DNA of 64,000 nucleotides from Ralstonia mannitolilytica. Lineage in GTDB: Bacteria > Pseudomonadota > Gammaproteobacteria > Burkholderiales > Burkholderiaceae. The position numbers and the translations under genes were made by a program. Under the pieces are notes generated by a model, which was given only the letters and a program-made list of their open reading frames with translations, had not been told where the DNA came from and did no database searches. Within the stretch, counting starts at the first letter, position 1; every line of letters starts with the position of its first letter. The stretch spans positions 1,183,777-1,247,776 of the forward strand of contig NZ_CAJPVG010000001.1 of NCBI RefSeq assembly GCF_905397375.1. The letters are read 5' to 3'. Shown here piece by piece: positions 37,054 through 44,884 of this stretch.

Positions 37054-39853
37054 CGATTGCAAGCGCGAAGGCTTGCCGATTCTCTTTACACGCTACGCCG
37101 TTGGCTACAGTTCGCGGTCAGAAGGGCTGACTCTTCTCGACAAGTTCAAACCCACCGGCAAGCTTCAAGCCCAGCCAGGCGGGGTTTCCATCAAAACGGG
37201 ACGCTACGGCGTACGGATGCTACGCGCCGGTTACTTGTACTTGCGCATCGAGCGGCGCGGCCTGCTGGAGTGGGAGGGGTACGCCATCCATCCGCATGGC
37301 TATCTGAAGCAGTTTCCTGTGATGCTCCCGCAGCAAGCCGAGGTCAAGATCGCCTGCGCGCGGGATGCACGGCAGGCCAATAACAGTCTGGTCTGGATCA
37401 AAGACGCAAAGAACGTCAAATCGCTCTGGTATGCGTTCCATCCCGATCCGATCGACCCGGCGCACCTGAAGCGCGAGATCGAACCGAACCCTGCAAAGTA
37501 CATGCAACAGTTCGATGTTGCTGGCTGGCTCGGTGGCAATACCAGCCAGGCTGACAGCATGCAGCCTGCGCAACTGGACAAACAGGTGCTGGAATATGCC
37601 GCGCTTGGGGATGAGAAAGTTCAGGTTGTCGGGAATGAGCAGTTCTTCGGCCTGATGGGCATGACGCCGCAGGAGCGTGGCTGGGGCAATTACGAGGTCG
37701 AGGAAACCGACCAGCAAGTCATCCCCACGCCCGATGCGGCGCCCGTGATCATTGAAGAGGTGCGCACGGTCCTCGTAACACAGCCGACATATCAGAAGGC
37801 GCATGGCCCGCGCTTGGAGGGTATGCGCAAGTTCCTGCAGGACAACAAAGGCGCTGTAGTGGCGTGTGAAGACGCGCTAGGGATTGCACAGGAATTGAGC
37901 CTGCATCATTTGACGGCGGCGATTCCGTACATGAAGTGGCTCAGGGAAACGGACTCGCGGGGCGTCAGCAATGCTTGGAAGAGCAGCGCAAGTCAGGGCA
38001 TCCAGGTCATCAAGACCGCGATGGAGAAGAAGGCCGTCTCTGACTATGACGCCGGGACGGATCATATGCGGGAAGTCAGGGACAACATGGGCAGTTATTA
38101 TCCAGGCTCTGACAGTCCTCAACCGGTCAAGCTACGGCGCCCTGACGGCACGTATGAAACCATCACTGTTCAGGAATTAAACCGTCGTCGGCAAGCCGAG
38201 CTTCAGACGCGGATCAATGAGCGGGTAGCCAAGCATGGCAAGGCAGTGGAGGGCCTGAACGATAGAGCCACAAAGACTGTCGACCAGTACTGCGACATGG
38301 ACGCAGTCCGGACCTTCGATGGGTTGCATCGAAAGAAGCTTCACAATCGCGACACCGGGATGAACTCGGTTGCCGAGGACCTCGTTCATTGGCTCAAGGC
38401 CGACAGCCTGACGGACCGTTCGCTGGGCCTGTACAGCGAAACGGCCTCCCCCGAGACCGGAGATGGCGAGCGCTGCGCCGGACAACTCTGCGCAATTTTG
38501 TTGCAACTGGATAATAGCCCGCGTGGCAGGGAGTGGTATGGCTCACTCGACACGTTTACTCCGCACAAGAAAAATCTCGTTTGGCGGATGCTGAGCTTGA
38601 ACAACCGAGAAATCAGTGAGGAAATGGTGGCAGCGCTCCAGCTGTTGAGTCAGCCGTTGCCGCCCGACGATGGGATACCCACTGACACCAAAGAGGCCGC
38701 TCGCGACCAGAAGGCCTATGCCGATGCGATGGCCGCGATCAAGACGATGAGCAAGACGGTCAAGAACGCCGACAAGATCAATAAAGAAACCACCAAGCTT
38801 CTAGACGCTGTCGAAGCGTACAAAGCCACCAAGCAACAGGTTCCCGCCGGAAAGAGCGACCTTGAAAAAATGCTCAAAGACCGGGCGGCGGCAATCAGTA
38901 AGGGCAGGGATGCGGCGGCAGAAATCCGCAAAGCGGCGCTGGAGAGCCGTACATCGGTTCTGCTGGCAGCCGTCATGGGTAAGTTCAGAGTCGCGCCGAT
39001 TACGAAATTGGAGGCGATGATTGCGCGGGCGCAAGCACTGATGCTGGTGAACGGGCTCGGCTCGAAGGCAGCTGCGCATCTCGTTGAGTTGCAGAAAGAC
39101 AAGCTCAACAGCCAGCAGCGCAAAGACGTGTTTCAATACCTAGCGCACAAGGTTCAGAAAGCCTCTCGCAATTTTTTTAATCGTGGCGGGGCGGACAGCG
39201 CGGCGCAAGAGATGCGAGTGAGCTACGTCCTATGCGGGGTAAGTACGTTGGCTATTTTTCCGGCACTTGCGCGGGCATATTCCCGCCAAGACGCTCGCTC
39301 CATGGCGGACCTAACTACCGCAGCGTCGACGCTGGTTGGCTCTCTTAAGCAAGCCCGCGCGGATTTCTATGAGAAGGCGGTGTACAAGAAAGTGCCCGAT
39401 GTATTAGCCAAGACGCAAAAGGCAGGAGTGTCTGCTGTTGCGGAAACGGAATTACTAGCGCTGAAAGCGGGCGCGGCACGATATGTAGCGGCTGGGACGA
39501 TACTTGCGATTGTGGTGGATGGCGTGGATGGTATAACCGCGGCAAAAGAGGGAAATCTCGATCTAACGGCAGCGTATTTTGCACGCTCAATTACTGGCGG
39601 CGTATCAGTATACGGCGCTCTACGGGCCGCGAAATTTGTGACAGCTCCACAATGGTTGTTGCGCCTGAATATTTGGAGTGCGGTTGCTACTTTGTTGCTA
39701 ACTGCAGCAATTGCAAAAATTAAGGGCAAGGCATGGGAGAACTGGCTGCAGGCTCAACCATTTAAGCGGTCTGATAGCAATAAAACCCCTTATAGAAGTG
39801 AAGGTGACATGCAGAAGGACTTGGCAGATGCGTTGGTTGAAATTGGCGCGTAA
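37031..39853 (+). CDS. Large T6SS membrane effector, VasX/BTH_I2691-like
   Basis: This 940-residue cargo of VgrG-2 starts with a Cys motif (C3, C7, C10) and LPILFTRYAVG. This N-terminus is typical of VasX-like toxins and of the BTH_I2691 effector group. A long helical, Lys-rich middle follows (~530-700). The C-terminal part has three hydrophobic segments (near 731-750, 820-840 and 880-895), consistent with membrane insertion. No enzyme motif is seen. It probably acts on target inner membranes. A DUF4123 gene precedes and a DUF6708 membrane protein follows as likely immunity. The 3' end is markedly AT-richer than the 5' end, suggesting an exchanged tail. Confidence 0.75.
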   Translation: MVCTNPCDDCKREGLPILFTRYAVGYSSRSEGLTLLDKFKPTGKLQAQPGGVSIKTGRYGVRMLRAGYLYLRIERRGLLEWEGYAIHPHGYLKQFPVMLPQQAEVKIACARDARQANNSLVWIKDAKNVKSLWYAFHPDPIDPAHLKREIEPNPAKYMQQFDVAGWLGGNTSQADSMQPAQLDKQVLEYAALGDEKVQVVGNEQFFGLMGMTPQERGWGNYEVEETDQQVIPTPDAAPVIIEEVRTVLVTQPTYQKAHGPRLEGMRKFLQDNKGAVVACEDALGIAQELSLHHLTAAIPYMKWLRETDSRGVSNAWKSSASQGIQVIKTAMEKKAVSDYDAGTDHMREVRDNMGSYYPGSDSPQPVKLRRPDGTYETITVQELNRRRQAELQTRINERVAKHGKAVEGLNDRATKTVDQYCDMDAVRTFDGLHRKKLHNRDTGMNSVAEDLVHWLKADSLTDRSLGLYSETASPETGDGERCAGQLCAILLQLDNSPRGREWYGSLDTFTPHKKNLVWRMLSLNNREISEEMVAALQLLSQPLPPDDGIPTDTKEAARDQKAYADAMAAIKTMSKTVKNADKINKETTKLLDAVEAYKATKQQVPAGKSDLEKMLKDRAAAISKGRDAAAEIRKAALESRTSVLLAAVMGKFRVAPITKLEAMIARAQALMLVNGLGSKAAAHLVELQKDKLNSQQRKDVFQYLAHKVQKASRNFFNRGGADSAAQEMRVSYVLCGVSTLAIFPALARAYSRQDARSMADLTTAASTLVGSLKQARADFYEKAVYKKVPDVLAKTQKAGVSAVAETELLALKAGAARYVAAGTILAIVVDGVDGITAAKEGNLDLTAAYFARSITGGVSVYGALRAAKFVTAPQWLLRLNIWSAVATLLLTAAIAKIKGKAWENWLQAQPFKRSDSNKTPYRSEGDMQKDLADALVEIGA

Positions 39854-39867
39854 ATTGGGGGCGTCGC

Positions 39868-40929
39868 ATGTTTGATTGTGAGGCGGCATTTTTTATTCAT
39901 AGAAAAAAGAATGGTCAGAAAGAAGCGGTTGAATACATAGCTGACATCAATCGGTACACTTCGTTGCTGTCGCCATCCAGCGGGAACATGGGGGCTGCGC
40001 AGCCAAGTCTAGATTGGATGAGAACGCTCTTTGATCGCAACGAACACTTCGTCGAGTTGTCGAACATGGGCGAAGCAGATCGATCGCTGGAATTTCTGCT
40101 CGGCATTATTCTGATGTCTGTTCCGGTGTTAGCAATCGTCTTTTTTGCTGTCGGATCGATTTATTTTAGTGAGCCTAGATTCTATCTATACTCTATTGCA
40201 TTTTTTTTGGTGTCAGTTTTTGTGGTGCACCTGTTTTATCCTTCCAGCATAGCTCCGACATTCTTCACCTACCTTCGCCCCCGCTATCGCTTCAATCGGA
40301 CAACGCGCAAGGTGTACGTCCTGCGGCCAAAGCGCTATGGCGGGAACGTGATCCTGGACTGGGATCGCGTCCAGGCACATGTGAACTGGTGCGCTCCGCG
40401 CGAGATGACGCCCGACCAGATCGATGACAAGTTCGCCCGCCAGCTTCGGCAAGAGCGCGGGGGTGGCCCCTTCGGCATACGTGGCTTGGTGCTTTATTGG
40501 CCGCCGCTGGACCCCACTGATCCGGAGCGCAAAGGCGAAGACGTTTTGTGGGTGGGCCCCAAATTCGCCGGGGAGGGCTTGTGGCAGTACATCCGCATGT
40601 TCATGGAAGAGGGTATGGAAAAGGTCCCGGCACCGACTGAATACGAATGGCTGCGCAAGGGCTTCCATACGCCAAGGCAGCACTTGGAAGAAACTGAGTT
40701 GTCGGCGTCGCGTGTGCTGGACGACATTGGCGGCCGTGGACACAACTCCGCGCAGACGAAGATCACCTTCCTGATGACGTTTCTGTGGGCGCCGCTGCAT
40801 TGTTTGGCCGAGCGCCTTTGCACCTGGCCGACGTTTCCGAAGGAGTGGAACAGCGATTGTGGTCGGCCGCGTCGAGAAGACGGAATTGGGCCAGAGGAAC
40901 CACTAAGGTGGGTGCCAGAAAAAGTGTGA
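39868..40929 (+). CDS. DUF6708 membrane protein, probable immunity (copy 1)
   Basis: This 353-residue protein has two adjacent membrane helices (about 73-100 and 105-130). A cytosolic domain follows with RYRFNRTTRKVYVLRP, GGNVILDWDRVQAHVNW and VLYWPPLDPTDPERKGEDVLWVGP, shared almost word for word with the gene at 42076. It starts 14 bp after the effector stop. Its first 400 bases are AT-rich. The inner-membrane location suits protection from a membrane-acting toxin. Immunity is inferred from position. Confidence 0.75.
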   Translation: MFDCEAAFFIHRKKNGQKEAVEYIADINRYTSLLSPSSGNMGAAQPSLDWMRTLFDRNEHFVELSNMGEADRSLEFLLGIILMSVPVLAIVFFAVGSIYFSEPRFYLYSIAFFLVSVFVVHLFYPSSIAPTFFTYLRPRYRFNRTTRKVYVLRPKRYGGNVILDWDRVQAHVNWCAPREMTPDQIDDKFARQLRQERGGGPFGIRGLVLYWPPLDPTDPERKGEDVLWVGPKFAGEGLWQYIRMFMEEGMEKVPAPTEYEWLRKGFHTPRQHLEETELSASRVLDDIGGRGHNSAQTKITFLMTFLWAPLHCLAERLCTWPTFPKEWNSDCGRPRREDGIGPEEPLRWVPEKV

Positions 40930-40992
40930 TTTGGCTGGCCATAGAAACGCGCCGCCGCCTTAAAGCCGAATCGCGGAAAGCAAAGCCATGTT

Positions 40993-41119
40993 GATGCCTT
41001 GCAGAAGTGGTGCGACCGCTGCGCCTTCGGCTTGAAGCGGGCGCACTGCAAGACAGCTACAAGACGGCCCAGTCGCAGCTTTCCGCCTTCAACAAAGCCT
41101 TGACGGGGGGGCGGAATGA
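40993..41119 (+). pseudogene. Decayed effector tail
   Basis: Frame 1 reads DALQKWCDRCAFGLKR. After a shift near 41035, the next frame reads ALQDSYKTAQSQLSAFNKALTGG. A 7-G run at 41105-41111 then allows a shift to AE-stop, overlapping the next ATG as ATGA. The joined peptide resembles the very end of the intact effector upstream (a Trp-containing helix, then a Tyr-rich amphipathic helix). I read it as the last ~40 residues of a second effector whose body was lost. Nothing else is seen in 40930-40992. Confidence 0.5.
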
Positions 41120-41926
41120 GCGATGGACTGGAACTGATCTCGGGGATGGTCAGCAGCCTGACGATTCACGATGGCGAACAAGCTTTCTTGAGCGAAGCAC
41201 AGCAGGGCTCTGGTGCGGCTGTGGCCGCTGGCCTTGCGACGGCGGGGCTGGCTGGAGCCGCTGCGGGCGCTGGCTTGGCGGCCACATCCACAGGTGACGC
41301 GGTGCAGTTCTTTACTTGCCAGTTGGGCGAGCGCACCGTGGCAGGCGGCTTCAGCAAGGTGACGTTCAAGAATGGGGATGAAGTCTCGTTTGTGGTTGCG
41401 CGTCAGCCACGTGCAGCAGATCGGGCCTTGGCCGCCATCAGGCCGAGGGACCACACCCTATGGATGAGTTTGCATTGCTCACGGGGTGTGCGAGCGCATA
41501 GGCGCTTTGCGTATGGAGTTTTTTTTGCGACTGGTAGTGGGTTTGCCCGTATTCTTTTGTGCCAGCTATTTGGCATCAAGCCTGTTTTCGTTTGGCCCCA
41601 AAATCGATGCCGGGACATTTCACATTGTGTTGCCGATGTTTTCTACATTCGGGGTTGTAGCAGCGATTTACTATGGCCTTCGCTTCTACTTCCAATGGCG
41701 CCCCGTTGCTCAGCAAGCCGAACGTATCTTTGCCGTCCTCGGCTACCCCAATCCTTCACGCGTCGATCTGCCGCGCGACCACAAGCGTTACAGCAAGGCC
41801 CGCGTACGTCGGACAACGCCTCGCTCCGCAGCCGAAGTGGCCGGCAGAGATCGTTTCGCAAACCGGCCTAACTCAGCGAATTTAGTTTTCTCGTGCCAGG
41901 AAGGTGCCGGTATCCATTGGGTATGA
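41116..41926 (+). pseudogene. Frameshifted membrane protein ('putative T6SS effector' type)
   Basis: The first part, from ATG 41116, reads ISGMVSSLTIHDGEQAFL, then DAVQFFTCQLGERTVAGGFSKVTFKNGDEVSFVV and CSRGVRAHRRFAYG. The membrane part (RLVVGLPVFFCASYLASSL, FSTFGVVAAIYYGLRFYF) and the end AVLGYPNPSRVDLPRDHKRY continue in the next frame. The switch falls at an 8-T run (41519-41526). Seven Ts would join the two frames. Similar two-helix proteins are annotated near T6SS effectors and may be accessory immunity proteins. The sequence after about 41800 is foreign to the family. It could be phase-variable, decayed, or a sequencing error. Confidence 0.65.
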
Positions 41927-42044
41927 ATCGCCGCACAAGGGCTTCCATACCTCAAGTCCGATGCAGAGGGAGCTGAGTTACCAGGCCAAGGCGGCGGATA
42001 CCCTCGAAAAGCACCGTGCCGTATGTGCACCACCGAGTCCGTGA
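41898..42044 (+). pseudogene. C-terminal remnant of a DUF6708 gene
   Basis: The frame of 41901 reads KVPVSIGYESPHKGFHT, matching KVPAPTEYEWLRKGFHT of the intact copy at 39868 at about ten of 17 positions. It continues to a TGA at 42042-42044 without the usual C-terminal domain. There is no start, and the upstream part is gone. It lies between the frameshifted gene and the intact second DUF6708 copy, so a third copy once stood here. Confidence 0.6.
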
Positions 42045-42075
42045 ATTGAAGTGCACTGAATAACAGCATCCGACG

Positions 42076-43212
42076 ATGTTCACATTTGAAGCTGCCTTTC
42101 ATCGCTATCGCCGCAAGCACGGCATGGTCAAGGCCCTTGAAGACTATGCCGATTTGCGCGATGCCCCTATGCAGCACGCGCTTGATGGCACTTCGTCCGA
42201 CTTGGCCATCCTGTGGCCTTCTGAGCCGACAGTCCTCGACTTGAACGAGCACTTCCTGGAACTGAGCAATCTGCGCAACGATGAGCTGCCGCGTTGGGCT
42301 GGCTTGGTCGTAGTTATGTGTTTCATACCGCTATGTTTGCTATTGAGCGCGGGAACACTGTGGTTCTTGTGGGATGTCGCGTTCGTTGGCGATCCGCAGA
42401 TACCGTTTCCACCGAACTCCATCAAGGAGCTCGGGGTGCTCCTGGGGATGTTGCTCCTCACGGTGCTAGGCGTACCCATGGCATCCCTGCTCTGGCGCGA
42501 GTTTCAAAGCTACGTGTTTACGGCGCGCTGTGCACGCTATCGCTTCAACCGAACCACAGGGAAGGTGTACGTGTTGCGGCCCGGGCGGTGGGGCGGCAAT
42601 GCAGTACTCGACTGGTCACGTGTCCAAGCCCACGTACATTGGGTGCCGCCCGCCGAATCTGAGCAAAGCCAGGAGTACGCGACCTCGCTCAACGATAGGG
42701 CTGAGCAGCTCCGAAGAGAGGTGAACTGGTCGAGGCAAAGCGGTAGCGAAGTGGATGGCAGTCTTGCTATCACGGGACTGCTGGATCTGGTCACTGGCTT
42801 TGGCGTGCCCGCTTATGACTTGTCGGACGAAGCGCGCGAGAAGCGGCGCAAGAAAGACTACGGCGGCTGCCTGCTTCTGTACTGGCCGCCGCTGGACGCA
42901 GTGGATCCGCAACGACGCGGAGAGGATCTGATCTGGGTTGGGCCGCGCAACAGTGGCGAGCGTCTCTGGCGCTACATACAGACGTTCATGCAGAAGGGCA
43001 TGGACGCCGTGCAAGCTCCCGCCATGCCGAGCGAATGGCTACACAAAGGCCGCAACCCCGACCACGTACTCAATTGGCTGGCGGAGTGCCTGTGCTACTG
43101 GCCGGTCTTTCCTGTGGGGTGGAACAGCGAGGTTGGCCAGACCAGGCGGGAAAACGGTATCGGACCAGAGCAGCCGCTCACCTGGCCGGCCAAGGTACCT
43201 GAAGCGGTCTGA
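42076..43212 (+). CDS. DUF6708 membrane protein, probable immunity (copy 2)
   Basis: This 378-residue paralogue of the gene at 39868 has two membrane helices (about 75-104 and 118-140) and the shared RYRFNRTTGKVYVLRP, GGNAVLDWSRVQAHVHW and LLYWPPLDAVDPQRRGEDLIWVGP blocks. It has an extra insert (~205-270) absent from copy 1. The two copies are similar in their cytosolic domains and differ in their N-terminal and membrane parts. No intact effector precedes it, so it may be an orphan immunity gene kept against relatives' toxins. Confidence 0.75.
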   Translation: MFTFEAAFHRYRRKHGMVKALEDYADLRDAPMQHALDGTSSDLAILWPSEPTVLDLNEHFLELSNLRNDELPRWAGLVVVMCFIPLCLLLSAGTLWFLWDVAFVGDPQIPFPPNSIKELGVLLGMLLLTVLGVPMASLLWREFQSYVFTARCARYRFNRTTGKVYVLRPGRWGGNAVLDWSRVQAHVHWVPPAESEQSQEYATSLNDRAEQLRREVNWSRQSGSEVDGSLAITGLLDLVTGFGVPAYDLSDEAREKRRKKDYGGCLLLYWPPLDAVDPQRRGEDLIWVGPRNSGERLWRYIQTFMQKGMDAVQAPAMPSEWLHKGRNPDHVLNWLAECLCYWPVFPVGWNSEVGQTRRENGIGPEQPLTWPAKVPEAV

Positions 43213-43362
43213 GCCGCCGATATTCGCAGAGACCTCTAGGGCCGGCTGTGGGGAGTGGGGCTACATGAAGATTTAGAAACAATCCCCCCAACCGCCCCAA
43301 GCCTGCGTAGCATCTCCACCGTCCGCCCCGCGCGCGCGGACGTCTCATTCACGCACGCTGAT

Positions 43363-43770
43363 ATGAACGCACTGTTCCGCCTCGCCGCCGCTTCTGCTGG
43401 GGTCGCGTTGCTGGTCACGCCCGCCTTCGCTCAGGACGACACCCCGTTGCAGGTTTCGTACCGCCAGGTGCTGACCGAATATTTCAAGGACGCGCCGACC
43501 GCGTCGAAGAAATACGACGGTCGCCGCCTGGTCTTCAAGGGTCAGGTCTATCCGCTGTCCGACGACAGCCTGAACACGCTGGCCATGACGGAAGACCTGA
43601 AGGTGGGCGCGCCGTTCCAGGACGATCAGCGTGACGCGCTCAAGGCGCTGTTTCCCGATCACAAGCTTGCGGCGTACAAGCCCAGCAAGGACATCACGCT
43701 GGACTGCCTGAACCGGCAGTTCGTTGGCCTGACGCTGGTGCTGGCCGATTGCCGCATCGCCAAACCCTGA
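43363..43770 (+). CDS. Periplasmic protein with tRNA_anti-like OB-fold
   Basis: This 135-residue protein has a cleavable signal peptide (LFRLAAASAGVALLVTPAFA). It is followed by VSYRQVLTEYFKDAPTASKKYDGRRLVFKGQVYPL, which resembles the tRNA_anti-like OB-fold of small secreted proteins. ATG 43363 is used because it gives a proper signal peptide. It lies 32 bp before tssA on the same strand. The intergenic 43213-43362 contains an inverted repeat (arms 43320-43326/43336-43342) without a T-run. Function is unknown. Confidence 0.65.
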   Translation: MNALFRLAAASAGVALLVTPAFAQDDTPLQVSYRQVLTEYFKDAPTASKKYDGRRLVFKGQVYPLSDDSLNTLAMTEDLKVGAPFQDDQRDALKALFPDHKLAAYKPSKDITLDCLNRQFVGLTLVLADCRIAKP

Positions 43771-43802
43771 CCCTCGCATTACACGGCTCATCGTTTCACA
43801 CC

Positions 43803-44879
43803 ATGGCTTCTCTCCCATTCGACCAACTCCTCGCGCCGTTGCCCGGTGCCCAACCCTGCGGCGAAGACATGCTGTTCTCAGCAGAATTCGACAGCATCCA
43901 GGAGGCGCGGCGCTTTGACGACCCGTCGCTGGACCAGGGCGACTGGGTGACCGAGATCAAGGAAGCCGACTGGCGCGCCGTCATCGCCGAGAGCACGTCG
44001 CTGCTGCAGAACCGCACGAAGGATCTGCGCCTGGCCGCATGGCTGGCCGAGGCGTTGTCGAAGGAGCGTGGCTTTGCCGGCCTGCGGGAGGGCTACGAAT
44101 TGATCGCCGGATTGTGCGAGCAGTTCTGGGAGCACCTCTACCCGCTGCCGGAAGCCGACGATCCTGAAGCGCGCATGGGCAGCATGGCGTGGCTTGCGAC
44201 GCGTTCGAGCCAGCTCATTCGCGAGGTTCCGCTGGTGGAGGCGGGCAAGGGCGGCTATAGCCTGATCGATTGGGAAGTCGCCACCAGCCTGGTCGAAGCC
44301 ATCCGCCGAGATCCGGAGCAGGCAGACGAGCTGTCGCGCGGAAAAATCACGCAGGAGCAGTTTGAATCCGCACGGCGGGCCACGCCGCCTGCGTTCTACA
44401 AGACGCTGCACGACGATGTGGTCGGCTGCGGCGCCGCGCTGCTGCGGTTGGAATCCGTGCTCGATGCACGGGCGGGTGATCACGCGCCGAGTTTCCGCCC
44501 GGCGCGCGAAGCCTTGCAAGCGGTGCGCGCATTGGTTGAGCGCTTCGGTGGCAAGCCGGAGCCCAAGCCAACCGCCGTGGAAGCGAAGGACGCTTCGCAA
44601 CAGGCGACGCAGTCTGCCGCCGGCACCGTCATCGAAACGGTGGTTTCCGGCCCCATCCGCACGCGCGCCCAGGCGCTGAACCAGCTGCGCGATGTGGCCG
44701 AGTTCTTCCGCCAGACCGAGCCGCACAGCCCCGTTGCCTACCTCGCCGCACGTGCCGCGAAGTGGGGCGACATGCCGCTGCATGCCTGGCTGCGCACGGT
44801 GGTCAAGGACGATGCGACGCTGTCGCAGATCGAGGAGCTGCTGGGCCTGGGCGATCCGCCGTCGGAAAGCGCCAGCTGA
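43803..44879 (+). CDS. tssA: TssA, T6SS assembly protein
   Basis: This 358-residue protein has the N-terminal ImpA domain (LLAPLPGAQPCGEDMLFSAEFDSIQEARRFDDPSLDQGDW, residues ~8-60). A middle helical region and the short C-terminal domain (RTRAQALNQLRDVAEFFRQTEPHSPVAYL...WGDMPLHAWL) complete it, as in the short TssA class that caps the growing sheath. ATG 43803 starts right before the conserved domain. It is convergent with the next gene, whose stop is 5 bp away. Confidence 0.93.
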   Translation: MASLPFDQLLAPLPGAQPCGEDMLFSAEFDSIQEARRFDDPSLDQGDWVTEIKEADWRAVIAESTSLLQNRTKDLRLAAWLAEALSKERGFAGLREGYELIAGLCEQFWEHLYPLPEADDPEARMGSMAWLATRSSQLIREVPLVEAGKGGYSLIDWEVATSLVEAIRRDPEQADELSRGKITQEQFESARRATPPAFYKTLHDDVVGCGAALLRLESVLDARAGDHAPSFRPAREALQAVRALVERFGGKPEPKPTAVEAKDASQQATQSAAGTVIETVVSGPIRTRAQALNQLRDVAEFFRQTEPHSPVAYLAARAAKWGDMPLHAWLRTVVKDDATLSQIEELLGLGDPPSESAS

Positions 44880-44884
44880 TTCGG

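Noticed and set aside
41007..41297. 96-codon open frame as a small gene
   Set aside because: Its first third is the effector-tail remnant and the rest is out of frame with the following membrane protein; it is not a gene of its own.
43320..43342. Rho-independent terminator after DUF6708 copy 2
   Set aside because: The 7-bp stem is GC-rich but has no following T-run, and such inverted repeats are frequent in this DNA.
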